64,000 nucleotides of DNA from Natronomonas halophila (lineage in GTDB: Archaea > Halobacteriota > Halobacteria > Halobacteriales > Haloarculaceae): assembly GCF_013391085.1 (NCBI RefSeq), contig NZ_CP058334.1, positions 1,426,001 through 1,490,000 of the forward strand, given 5' to 3'. The notes under the pieces are model-generated. The model made no database searches and had not been told where the DNA came from. It worked only from the letters and a program-made list of their open reading frames with translations. The position numbers were made by a program, and so were the translations under genes. This document shows, piece after piece, positions 16,368-23,847 of this stretch; positions within the stretch are counted from its first letter, which is position 1; every line of letters starts with the position of its first letter.

Positions 16368-17739
16368 ATTTCCTCCAGTCGTCGTGGTGTGGTTCGGCCA
16401 GCGGCCGCTGGTCGACGATGCCGGGCGCCTCGACGACCGGGAAGGAACTCTCGGCCAGTCGGACCGCGTCGAAGGCGGGGCTGGCGGCGAAGACCGCCAC
16501 CTGCGGCTGCTCGGTTTCGAGGTACTCGACCAGCCCCGCGGGCCGGTGGCGAACCTCGCTGATGCCGTCCGAATCGAGGTCGGCCGTCCGGGCGTTCGAC
16601 CAGTAGTTGCCGCGCTCGGTGCCGTTCCAGACCTCGAGGTCCTGTGTCGTCGTCGTGACCGCGTCGGCGTTGTGGATGAAGCTGTTGGCGACGACCTCCT
16701 GACCGCCGCTGCCGGCGGTGACGTGGACCCCGACGTCGTTGCGCAACAGCAGGTTCTTCGCGATGCGGCTGTCCTGCGTGTTGTAGACGTAGAGGCCGTT
16801 GCCGTTCTCGATGAGGACGTTGCCCCGAACTTCGGAGCGCTCGATGTCCTTCAGCAGGATGCCGTGGCCGCTGGTGCCGTCGTTGCGGACCGCGGTGTTG
16901 TTGACGACCTCCAGCCCGTCGCTGACCATCAGCGCGTAGCCGACGTCGTTGTCGACCGCGAGGTTGTTCTCCAGCCGGTTGTCGTCGGAGTACATGTAGT
17001 GGACGCCGTAGCGGCTGTCCCACATGGTGTTGTTCGTCGTCACGACGCCCTGGGCCCACGAGTAGTAGATGCCGTCGCGGACGTCGGTGATTTCGTTGCC
17101 GTGGATGACGGTGTCCTCGGTCTCCCAGAGGTTGATGCCGTTGCCGCGGTCGGTCCGACGCTCGACGTCCTCGCGGCCCTCGATGCGGCTGTCGGCGACC
17201 GTCACCTCGTCGGCGCCGTTGACCCAGACGCCGAAGGTAATCTCCGAGAGGTAGAGGCCCCGAAGGGTCGTCTCGTTGGCGGTCTTCGCGATGTAGACGC
17301 CCGAGTCCTCGCCGCCGGCCTCGTAGCCGGAGTTGCGAATCCACAGGCCGTCGAGGGTGACGCTTTCGCCGCGGACGACGACCACGTTGCCCTCGCCACC
17401 GCCGTCGATGGCCGCGCCTTCCGGGCCGGCCGCGACGGTCACGCCGCTCGTGTTGATCGAGAGGTTCTCGGCGAACCGGCCTTCGAGGACGACCGTCTCG
17501 CCGGGGTCGGCGGCATCGACGGCGGCCTGTGCGGTCTCGTAGGTTTCGCCGTCGACCGTCGCGGTGCTCTCTTCGGGCACCTCGGGGGCCTCATACGAAC
17601 GGTCGATATCGAGGTCGAAGCTCTCCTCGGCGTCCGCGTCGGGCGCCGCGACGACGAACGGCGCCGTCGCCGACATCACGAGCATCCCGACGACGGCCAG
17701 CAGGAAGCCGAGTTCGGCGGTGCGACCGGGCGCGGACAT
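16351..17739 (-). CDS. nosD: NosD copper-centre assembly protein
   Basis: An exported protein of about 462 residues. A signal peptide (FLLAVVGMLVMSATAPFVVAA) is followed by a right-handed beta-helix of carbohydrate-binding/CASH type. This shows many repeats of short strands with N-x-x-x-x-N turns, for example GVYIAKTANETTLRGLYL and YGVHYMYSDDNRLENNLAV. NosD supplies sulfur/copper steps for the CuZ site of N2O reductase. I use the ATG at 17739; a GTG at 17745 overlaps the upstream stop codon (GTGA) and is also possible. The gene lies between a NosB-like protein and nosF. Confidence 0.92.
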   Translation of the reverse strand: MSAPGRTAELGFLLAVVGMLVMSATAPFVVAAPDADAEESFDLDIDRSYEAPEVPEESTATVDGETYETAQAAVDAADPGETVVLEGRFAENLSINTSGVTVAAGPEGAAIDGGGEGNVVVVRGESVTLDGLWIRNSGYEAGGEDSGVYIAKTANETTLRGLYLSEITFGVWVNGADEVTVADSRIEGREDVERRTDRGNGINLWETEDTVIHGNEITDVRDGIYYSWAQGVVTTNNTMWDSRYGVHYMYSDDNRLENNLAVDNDVGYALMVSDGLEVVNNTAVRNDGTSGHGILLKDIERSEVRGNVLIENGNGLYVYNTQDSRIAKNLLLRNDVGVHVTAGSGGQEVVANSFIHNADAVTTTTQDLEVWNGTERGNYWSNARTADLDSDGISEVRHRPAGLVEYLETEQPQVAVFAASPAFDAVRLAESSFPVVEAPGIVDQRPLAEPHHDDWRKYADNS

Positions 17740-17741
17740 GG

Positions 17742-18464
17742 TCACCGCCCCCTGACGCGGCCCCGGATGCGGCCGAGGGGCGTGTCGCCGTCCCGTGCCT
17801 CCTCGAGCATGGCCGGAACGTCGCCGAAGGTCGCCTCGCTGTCACGGAACAGGAAGGCGATGACCAGCAGGCCGACCGCGACGACCGTCAGGTAGCCGCC
17901 GGGGCCGAACCACGCGTAGCCGGTGATGTTCGCGACCTCGTAACTGCCGAGCAGCGGCGGCGTGAACTCCTCGACGCCACGAAGCGGTGCGTTCGGGTCC
18001 AGCGAGTGGCCGGCCTGGTAGAGCCGGTACTGGATCCAGACGAACATGCCCGTAAAGAGGGCGATGGTGCCGGCCAGCATGCCGGTCAGCCCGAGTTTGA
18101 GCTTTCGGACCGTCGGCGCGAGGGAGACGAAGACCCCCAGCGCCGCCAGCGCGACGAACACGACCGGGCCGAGCACCCACTCGGGCGTCTTGATGGACCC
18201 GTCGTCGAGCGGGAAGTTCGGCTCGACGTAGACGGGGTCGGGGTAGTAGAACCCGACGTACTTGTTGAGTGCGTGTACCTCGCCGTAGTCGCCGCCCAAT
18301 TTCGGGTAGGCGTACAGCTCGACGACCAGCGCCTCGCCGGGGTACTGCGGCGCGGTCAGCGTGATGCGCCACATCGGCAACGCGAGGGCGACGAGCAGCA
18401 GCCCCGCCGCGATGAGCGGCAGGCCCCGTCGGAGTTCGGTAAATCGGGCGAGCGACTGTCTCAT
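17742..18464 (-). CDS. NosB-like membrane protein of the nos cluster
   Basis: A 240-residue membrane protein with about five helices and a long exported loop after helix one (YAYPKLGGDYGEVHALNKYVGFYYPDPVY), then a glycine-rich final helix and a cytosolic tail. Membrane proteins of this kind sit directly after nosZ in clade II clusters, where the gene is called nosB. It starts 4 nt after the nosZ stop, and its own stop overlaps a possible nosD start. A role in electron delivery or NosZ maturation is inferred from position only. Confidence 0.7.
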   Translation of the reverse strand: MRQSLARFTELRRGLPLIAAGLLLVALALPMWRITLTAPQYPGEALVVELYAYPKLGGDYGEVHALNKYVGFYYPDPVYVEPNFPLDDGSIKTPEWVLGPVVFVALAALGVFVSLAPTVRKLKLGLTGMLAGTIALFTGMFVWIQYRLYQAGHSLDPNAPLRGVEEFTPPLLGSYEVANITGYAWFGPGGYLTVVAVGLLVIAFLFRDSEATFGDVPAMLEEARDGDTPLGRIRGRVRGR

Positions 18465-18468
18465 GCTA

Positions 18469-20385
18469 TCAGTCCTCCGGCTGGACGATGAGGCGCGAGC
18501 GCATCTCCAGGTGGAGTGCGCTGCAGAAGAACCCACAGTACATCCAGTAGACCCCGGGGTCGTCGGCCTCGAAGGTCACCTTCGTGGTCTCCTGCGGCGC
18601 CATCTTGATGTTGATGTCGTGTTCGGGGATGACGAGCGAGTGCAGGATGTCGCTGGTCTGCTCGATGTTGGTCACCTGCATCTCGACGGTGTCACCCTCC
18701 TTGACCGTGATTTCGGGGAAGCCGAACTCGTTGCGCATCGAGTACATCTTCACCTCGACGCGGTCGTCGGCGACCCGCTCGATGGTCTCGTCGCCCGCAC
18801 CCGTGTATTCGAGGTCGATGTCCTCGGGGTCGTAGACCTTGGCGGGCTCGATCTTGTCGGCCTGGACGATGGACGCGTCGTGCGGCTCGGCGTACGACGG
18901 CTTGTCCTTGACCAGTTCCATCCCGTTCTCGTCGTCGCCGATGTAGATGAGCTGGTCGTTCTCGGGGTGCATCGGCCCGACCGGGAGGAACCGGTCCTTC
19001 GAGAGCTTGTTCAGCGAGATGAGCCAGTCGCCCTCGGGGTCGGACGTGTAGGACTCCGAGGCGATGAGGTGGCCGGGGTTGTAGTGGACGTCGATCTTCT
19101 CGACGACCGGGTCCTCGGACATGGCCTCGGCCTCGACGGCCGCCTCGATGTCCCACTTGACGACCTGCGAGTCGATGAACAGCGTCGTGTACGCGTGGCC
19201 GCGGCCGTCGTAGGCGGTGTGGAGCGGCCCCATGCCGAGGCGCGGACGGCCGACGATGGCCTCTTCGGGGTCGCTGACCTCGTCGAGAGCCTCGATGTCG
19301 ATGACCGACGCCGTCGGGTCGAGTTTACCGCTCGCGATGGCGTACTTGTTGTCCGGCGTGACGCTGACCCCGTGGGGGCTCTTCGGCGTCGGGATGTACT
19401 TCACGATGGGGTCGTCGCCCTGGTTCAGCGAGCTGTCCTGTCGCCCGTCGACGACCGGCACCTCGTTGATGGTCTCGTAGTTGCCGGCCTCGACGGCCGC
19501 CTCGATGGCGGGGATGTTGAAGGCCTTCACCATGTCGCGGTCCGAGCGGGTCATCTCCGATTCGGTGACCCCCTCCTCGCTGTTGTAGCCGGTGGTGAAG
19601 AACCACTTGCCCTCCTTGCCGCCGTCCCCGTTGTCCATGTTGCCGTCGACCAGCACCTCCCACTCGACGTTCATCGTCTCGGGGTTGATGGCGGCGAAGA
19701 CCGAACCGTACTCGGAGGGGTCGTCGACGTCGCGGCCGTCGTTCGGGATGGGCGCGCGGAACTCCCCGACGCCGATGACGTACTTGGTGTCCGGGAGGAC
19801 ACAACAGGCGCCGTGGGTCCCCTGCTGGTTCGGGATGTTACAGATGGCGTCCGTCTCGAAGTACTGCAGGTCGATACGGGCCATCCGGCCGTTGGCCTTG
19901 TCGTTGACGAAGGCCCAGCGGCCGTCGTAATCGTTGTCCGTCTGGCTGACACGCGGGTGGTGGGTGTCACCCCAGGTGTAACCGCCCGCCTCTTCGAGCA
20001 TCTCACGGCTCTTGTCGTCGAAGCCGTATCCGCGTGCGCTCTCGTGGTTGAACACGGGAATCTTCATGATTTCCCGCATCGACGGCAGGCCGAGAACGCG
20101 GATGTCCCCGGAGTGGCCACCGCTGAGGAACGCGTAGTACTCGTCGAGTTCGCCCGGCGGGACGTGGGCATTGGGCGCGCCGTTCGTGGTCTGGCCGCCC
20201 GAGTTGTCGTCGAGCATGCCGGTACAGCCGGCCAGCCCGCCGAGCGCCCCGGCGACCGCACCGGCTTTCATGAAGTCACGTCGTTCCATCCCCAGGTTGG
20301 GGAGTATCATCTCTCTGTCGCGGTCGGGATGCGAATCGTCGTGGTCGTCCGCCGTGGACGACGTGTGGGTTTGGTCTGCGGTCAT
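18469..20385 (-). CDS. nosZ: Nitrous oxide reductase
   Basis: A 638-residue periplasm-side copper enzyme reducing N2O to N2, the last step of denitrification. The Tat motif ERRDFMKAG is near residues 34-42, followed by a lipobox-like LAGC. The seven-bladed propeller contributes CuZ histidines, including GDTHHPRVSQ, SPHGVSVTPD, GRGHAYTTLF and HYNPGHLIA. The C-terminal cupredoxin has the CuA ligand motif CGFFCSALHLEM near residue 620. It leads the nosZ-nosB-like-nosD-nosF-nosY operon. A minus-strand TATATGG near 20447-20453 is the likely promoter, with the perfect NarO-like dyad at 20486-20497 about 42 bp further upstream. Confidence 0.97.
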   Translation of the reverse strand: MTADQTHTSSTADDHDDSHPDRDREMILPNLGMERRDFMKAGAVAGALGGLAGCTGMLDDNSGGQTTNGAPNAHVPPGELDEYYAFLSGGHSGDIRVLGLPSMREIMKIPVFNHESARGYGFDDKSREMLEEAGGYTWGDTHHPRVSQTDNDYDGRWAFVNDKANGRMARIDLQYFETDAICNIPNQQGTHGACCVLPDTKYVIGVGEFRAPIPNDGRDVDDPSEYGSVFAAINPETMNVEWEVLVDGNMDNGDGGKEGKWFFTTGYNSEEGVTESEMTRSDRDMVKAFNIPAIEAAVEAGNYETINEVPVVDGRQDSSLNQGDDPIVKYIPTPKSPHGVSVTPDNKYAIASGKLDPTASVIDIEALDEVSDPEEAIVGRPRLGMGPLHTAYDGRGHAYTTLFIDSQVVKWDIEAAVEAEAMSEDPVVEKIDVHYNPGHLIASESYTSDPEGDWLISLNKLSKDRFLPVGPMHPENDQLIYIGDDENGMELVKDKPSYAEPHDASIVQADKIEPAKVYDPEDIDLEYTGAGDETIERVADDRVEVKMYSMRNEFGFPEITVKEGDTVEMQVTNIEQTSDILHSLVIPEHDINIKMAPQETTKVTFEADDPGVYWMYCGFFCSALHLEMRSRLIVQPED

Positions 20386-20485
20386 TGGTTTTCCGTTTGG
20401 GGTGGTTGCCAGCGGTGCTACATGCGGTAGTTACAGGGCTACCCATATACTCGGGCAAGGCGAGTCCCGAGCGGTGAGAATCCCG

Positions 20486-20497
20486 CGAACATGTTCG
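20486..20497. promoter_or_regulatory. NarO-like operator between nosZ and a regulator gene (CGAACATGTTCG)
   Basis: A perfect palindrome in the divergent region. On the plus strand it is 21 bp from the centre of the TATA box TTTATAAG (20509-20516) serving the regulator at 20620. On the minus strand the nosZ TATA lies about 42 bp away. The short spacing seen elsewhere in the window therefore fits the plus-strand promoter better, and nosZ is served from a more distant position. Confidence 0.75.
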
Positions 20498-20619
20498 GCC
20501 ACACATCATTTATAAGGAATACGAAGCTGGTGCGTGGCCGAATTCCACTACAGAATCCTGATTCCCAGCGGCTGGGACCGGGCCACCCCCCTTATGCGCG
20601 CACGGACGAATCTCCGGGT

Positions 20620-21282
20620 ATGCCGCTGGTTCAGCTTAGCATCGAGTTGCCCGAGCAAACCTGGGTCCACGACGTCACCGAGGACCATCCCGAGGCGACG
20701 GTGCGCGTCCTCGCCGGGATGCCCGACGACGACGTCGGCTTCGCGCTGCTGGAGATTACGGCCCCGGACATCGAGGCCGTCCTCCGGTCGATGGCGGGCC
20801 ACTCACTTTTGACCGACATCGAACCGCTCCAGTTGGGCGACGAGCGGGCGCTCGTCCAGATCGAAACGACGGCGCCGCTGCTGTTGCTTTCGGCGCAAGC
20901 GTCGGGCATCCCCATCGAACCGCCAGTCGTCATCCGGGACGGAACCGCTGACGTCGAACTCCGGACTTCCCACGACCGGCTGTCGGCGCTTGGCGAGGAA
21001 CTCGACCGCTTCGGCTTCACGTACACCGTCGAGTCGATTTACGACGCCGCCGACCCCGAGCGCCTGCTGTCGGAACGCCAGCGCGAACTGATACTCACCG
21101 CCGTCGAGGAGGGGTATTACGACACCCCGCGGGAGTGTTCGTTGACGGAACTCGCCGAAAAGGTCGGTATCGCGAAATCGACCTGTAGCGAGACGCTCCA
21201 CCGCGCGGAGGGCATCATCGTCCGCCGGTTCGTCGACAAGCACCTCAGCGAGAAACCGCCCAAACTCGCGGCCCGAACATAA
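20620..21282 (+). CDS. HTH_10 transcriptional regulator beside nosZ
   Basis: A 220-residue regulator with an N-terminal alpha/beta domain starting MPLVQLSIELPEQTWV and a C-terminal HTH_10: LLSERQRELILTAVEEGYYDTPRECSLTELAEKVGIAKSTCSETLHR. No paired redox cysteines are seen. It is clearly a paralogue of the protein at 47908 (shared MP-x-x-L-x-I-x-x-PE-x-x-W start and YYDTPR helix). Divergent position from nosZ and the NarO-like dyad suggest a second-tier regulator of the denitrification genes. The ATG at 20620 is preferred over an in-frame ATG at 20491 that falls inside the operator. Confidence 0.82.
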   Translation: MPLVQLSIELPEQTWVHDVTEDHPEATVRVLAGMPDDDVGFALLEITAPDIEAVLRSMAGHSLLTDIEPLQLGDERALVQIETTAPLLLLSAQASGIPIEPPVVIRDGTADVELRTSHDRLSALGEELDRFGFTYTVESIYDAADPERLLSERQRELILTAVEEGYYDTPRECSLTELAEKVGIAKSTCSETLHRAEGIIVRRFVDKHLSEKPPKLAART

Positions 21283-21285
21283 TCG
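21274..21285 (+). promoter_or_regulatory. Degenerate NarO-like operator (CGAACATAATCG)
   Basis: One mismatch from CGAA-N4-TTCG, overlapping the stop codon of the preceding gene. Its centre is 44.5 bp before the ATG at 21324, the same spacing as at perfect sites. Confidence 0.6.
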
Positions 21286-21323
21286 GGGGAAGCGCCACGA
21301 CCATCCGCGGAGCAGACCCACGT

Positions 21324-21656
21324 ATGCCAGCCATCGAAACCGAACGCGTCGTCGACGTCCGGACGGTCAAGGACCCGCCGTTCGACGCCATACTCGCGGC
21401 GCTTGGCGACCTGACGGCCGAGCCGGTCGTCGTCATCGACAGCGCCGAACCGGCGGCGCTGTACGACGCCCTCGCCGGTCGGGACCTGTCGTATCGGACG
21501 ATTCGACGCGACGGGGACTGGCATGTCCGCATCACCGCCGAGGAGAGCGGCCGAGCGACCGACCCGCGCTCCCGCACGGACCGACGTTCCCGCATCGACC
21601 ACGACCGCGACCGCGCCGAATCGATAGCCGACCTCGCGAACCCCGAACTACTCTAA
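21324..21656 (+). CDS. DUF2249 protein, variant type
   Basis: A 110-residue protein. Residues 1-75 form a DUF2249 unit: VVDVRTVKDPPFDAILAAL, VVVIDSAEPAALYDAL, and a final DGDWHVRITAE. The usual HDPKPL signature is replaced by AEPAAL, as in the variants at 21898 and 43407. A basic and acidic, probably disordered tail (RTDRRSRIDHDRDRAES) follows. DUF2249 proteins accompany NO and nitrite metabolism genes in many prokaryotes; the activity is unknown. A NarO-like site at 21274 and tight spacing to the next DUF2249 gene (2 nt) imply co-transcription. Confidence 0.78.
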   Translation: MPAIETERVVDVRTVKDPPFDAILAALGDLTAEPVVVIDSAEPAALYDALAGRDLSYRTIRRDGDWHVRITAEESGRATDPRSRTDRRSRIDHDRDRAESIADLANPELL

Positions 21657-21658
21657 CC

Positions 21659-21892
21659 ATGTCCGACACCACCCTCGACGTCCGCGACGTACCGCCGGCC
21701 GAACGCCACCCGAAGATTCACGACGCCTTCGTCGACCTCGATTCCGGCGAGGAACTCGTCATCGTCAACGACCACGACCCCAAGCCCCTCTTCTACGAGT
21801 TCGAGGCCGAAGTCGACGACTTCGATGCGGACGGCTACGCGGTCGAACAGGAAGCCGAAAATCGGTTCGTCGCCCGGTTCCCGAAACGATAG
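21659..21892 (+). CDS. DUF2249 protein, canonical type
   Basis: A 77-residue single-domain DUF2249 protein with LDVRDVPPAERHPKIHDAFVDLDSGEELVIVNDHDPKPLFYEF, then FDADGYAVEQEAENRFVARF. The HDPKPL signature that may bind a metal or ligand is intact. It is the second gene of the short 21324-21892 unit and is convergent with the DUF2249 gene at 21898, only 5 nt apart. It closely resembles the protein at 38617. Confidence 0.82.
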   Translation: MSDTTLDVRDVPPAERHPKIHDAFVDLDSGEELVIVNDHDPKPLFYEFEAEVDDFDADGYAVEQEAENRFVARFPKR

Positions 21893-21897
21893 GAGCG

Positions 21898-22197
21898 CTA
21901 CCGCCAGATAGCCGTCAGCGCCACGTCACCGACCGTCTCCGTCCGGTACTCGAAGCCCCGGTCGTCGAGTTTCGGGTAGAGGAACTGCGGCTCGCGGTCG
22001 TTCAACTGAACCAGCACCGTTTCTTCGTCGAGGTCCGCCACCCGTTCGAGCGTCTCCTGTAACGGCTCGGGCGGCGGGAGTTCGCGAACGTCCAGCGGGT
22101 CGATTGGGCGGTCCTCGGAGATATCGAGTGCGCGCCGCCACGTTGCTTCCGAGTGTTCCGGCCCCTCGTCGTCGCCGCCGGTGGTCGAGCGGGACAT
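21898..22197 (-). CDS. DUF2249 protein, variant type
   Basis: A 99-residue protein with a Ser/Glu-rich leader of about 30 residues, then a DUF2249 unit: LDVRELPPPEPLQETLERV, VLVQLNDREPQFLYPKLDDRGFEYRTET. The signature reads REPQFL instead of HDPKPL. The start at 22197 lies 44.5 bp from the centre of the NarO-like dyad at 22236-22247, supporting a leaderless transcript. Confidence 0.78.
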   Translation of the reverse strand: MSRSTTGGDDEGPEHSEATWRRALDISEDRPIDPLDVRELPPPEPLQETLERVADLDEETVLVQLNDREPQFLYPKLDDRGFEYRTETVGDVALTAIWR

Positions 22198-22235
22198 ACA
22201 CGACGGTTGGCCCAGAACGGTCCAATTCCTTCCGC

Positions 22236-22247
22236 CGAACGTGTTCG
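22236..22247. promoter_or_regulatory. NarO-like operator (CGAACGTGTTCG)
   Basis: Its centre is 44.5 bp from the start of the DUF2249 gene at 22197 (minus strand). On the plus strand the AhbD-like radical SAM gene begins 97 bp away, with a weak TATA-like GTGTACTC near 22251-22258, so it may serve both directions. Confidence 0.72.
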
Positions 22248-22338
22248 GGAGTGTACTCTCGGGGTGCCGAATCGAAGCCCCGCCCATGTGTCGAGCAACG
22301 GTCCAGTCCGACGAGCACAGCGCCAGGTGTTGCCGCCG

Positions 22339-23448
22339 ATGACCGCGAAGCCACCCGTCTCCCCGTCGGCCATCGACACCGACCAGCGCCCGTTCGTCCT
22401 CGTCTGGGAGGTGACACAGGCCTGCGAACTCGCCTGTGACCACTGTCGGGCGGACGCCCGACCGGGTCGTTACCCCGACGAACTGACGACCGAGGAGGGC
22501 AAGCGACTGCTCGAGGAGGCCGCCGACTTCGGCGACGGGCAGTTGGTCGTCCTCTCGGGCGGGGACCCCCTGCTCCGCGATGACCTCGTCGACCTCGTCG
22601 ACTACGGCACCGACCTCGGCCTCCGGATGACGCTCACCCCGAGCGGGACGACCTCGCTGACCCGCGAGGTACTGGAGGACCTCAAAGCGGCGGGCCTCCA
22701 GCGACTCGCGCTCAGCATCGACGGCCCGAAGGAGGTCCACGACGCCTTCCGCGGCGAGGAGGGCAGTTTCCGGCAGACGGTCGACGCCGCAATCATCGCT
22801 CGCGAACTCGGCCTGCCGGTCCAGATCAACACCACCGTCTGCGAGGCGACGGTCAGCACGCTGCCGGCGGTCCGTGACCTCGTCGCCGAACTCGACGCCG
22901 TGCTGTGGTCGGTCTTCTTCCTCGTGCCGGTCGGCCGCGGCCGCCTTCTGGAGAACGTCACCTCCCAGCGGGCCGAGAGCGTCCTCGAATGGCTCGACGA
23001 GATTTCGGAGGACGCCCCCTTCGGCGTGAAGACGACCGAAGCGCCCCACTACCGGCGGGTCTCCCTCCAGCGGAACGGTGACCCGACCGCCGCGCCCGAC
23101 AACGACGCCATCGGTCGCCGGGGCGGCATCATCGCCGGCGACGGCTTCGCCTTCGTCTCGCATACGGGCGAGGTGTATCCGTCCGGCTTCCTGCCGAAAC
23201 CGGCGGGCGACGTCCGCGAGGACGGCCTCGTGGACACCTACCAAAACGCGCCCCTCTTCCAGCGACTCCGGGACCGCGACGAGTTGCAGGGGAAATGCGG
23301 GGCCTGTGAGTTCCGCCACGTCTGCGGCGGCAGTCGCTCCCGGGCCTACGCCGCGACCGGCGACCCGCTCGGCAGCGACCCGCTCTGTGGGTATTATCCC
23401 GAAGGCTACGAGCCGGAGGACGCCGAAGCCGCCCCGTACGAGGGGTGA
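22339..23448 (+). CDS. AhbD-like radical SAM/SPASM protein
   Basis: A 369-residue radical SAM enzyme. The 4Fe-4S motif CELACDHC follows WEVTQA near residues 20-35. The barrel shows VVLSGGDPLLRDDLVDLVDYG, LRMTLTPSGT, LALSIDGPKEVHDAFRG and QINTTV. The C-terminal SPASM region has CGACEFRHVCGGSRSRAYAATGDPLGSDPLC. Order and wording match AhbD (heme b synthase by oxidative decarboxylation of Fe-coproporphyrin) and the related TIGR04053 group. With the AhbC-like gene at 23847 it probably serves siroheme-dependent heme synthesis; modification of a peptide is the alternative. The ATG at 22339 (MTAKPPVSPS) is used in place of the long in-frame extension. Confidence 0.8.
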   Translation: MTAKPPVSPSAIDTDQRPFVLVWEVTQACELACDHCRADARPGRYPDELTTEEGKRLLEEAADFGDGQLVVLSGGDPLLRDDLVDLVDYGTDLGLRMTLTPSGTTSLTREVLEDLKAAGLQRLALSIDGPKEVHDAFRGEEGSFRQTVDAAIIARELGLPVQINTTVCEATVSTLPAVRDLVAELDAVLWSVFFLVPVGRGRLLENVTSQRAESVLEWLDEISEDAPFGVKTTEAPHYRRVSLQRNGDPTAAPDNDAIGRRGGIIAGDGFAFVSHTGEVYPSGFLPKPAGDVREDGLVDTYQNAPLFQRLRDRDELQGKCGACEFRHVCGGSRSRAYAATGDPLGSDPLCGYYPEGYEPEDAEAAPYEG

Positions 23449-23485
23449 CGGACGGGACCGGAGGCGACGGCCGCACCTGCGGTAT

Positions 23486-23497
23486 CGAACATCTTCG
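23486..23497 (+). promoter_or_regulatory. NarO-like operator (CGAACATCTTCG)
   Basis: Centred 44.5 bp upstream of the ATG at 23536. It predicts anaerobic, leaderless transcription of the PaaB-like/AhbC-like pair. Confidence 0.7.
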
Positions 23498-23535
23498 GGG
23501 GAGGTGATTTGCTGTCCCGAGCGCCCAACTACGGC

Positions 23536-23847
23536 ATGAGCAATCGCGTCGAGCGAGCCGCCAGGAACCGGGTCGACGTCGAGAACCGCGCGCCGACGAG
23601 CCGCGAGTGGGAGGTCTTCGTCCGGAAGGACATCGAGCAGCCGCTCCAGCACGTCGGCAGCGTCCGGGCGCCCGATTCCGACGCCGCCTACGAACTCGCG
23701 ACCAAACTCTTCGCGTGGTTCGCCGACGACCTGTGGGTCTGTCCGGCCGACGCGGTCACCCGCTATACGACCCACGACCTCGCCGACGACACCGAGACGA
23801 AGGAACCGCCGGCCGGCGACGAACCGCGAAACCGGGAGTGGTCCTGA
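23536..23847 (+). CDS. Radical-SAM-partnered PaaB-like small protein (Htur_1727 type)
   Basis: A 103-residue protein. The core REWEVFVRKDIEQPLQHVGSVRAPDSDAAYELATKLFAWFADDLWVCPADAVTRY follows the pattern of PaaB, the small structural subunit of phenylacetyl-CoA oxygenase, but no other paa gene is present. I recall a haloarchaeal family named Htur_1727, described as a partner of radical SAM genes, with this composition. It lies between two radical SAM genes and overlaps the second by ATGA. It could be a scaffold for the heme enzymes, or a substrate. The ATG at 23536 is fixed by the operator spacing. Confidence 0.75.
   Translation: MSNRVERAARNRVDVENRAPTSREWEVFVRKDIEQPLQHVGSVRAPDSDAAYELATKLFAWFADDLWVCPADAVTRYTTHDLADDTETKEPPAGDEPRNREWS

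Noticed and set aside
18361..20430. Long plus-strand frame (689 codons) opposite nosZ
   Set aside because: Mirror of nosZ, which has clear CuA and CuZ motifs; the plus-strand product has no recognisable feature.
20491..20619. Longer start of the nosZ-linked regulator at 20491
   Set aside because: That ATG lies inside the operator and upstream of the TATA box, so it cannot be in the mRNA from this promoter.
23536..23847. PaaB subunit of a phenylacetyl-CoA oxygenase
   Set aside because: Sequence pattern is similar, but no paaA, paaC, paaD or paaE is present and the gene is coupled to radical SAM genes.
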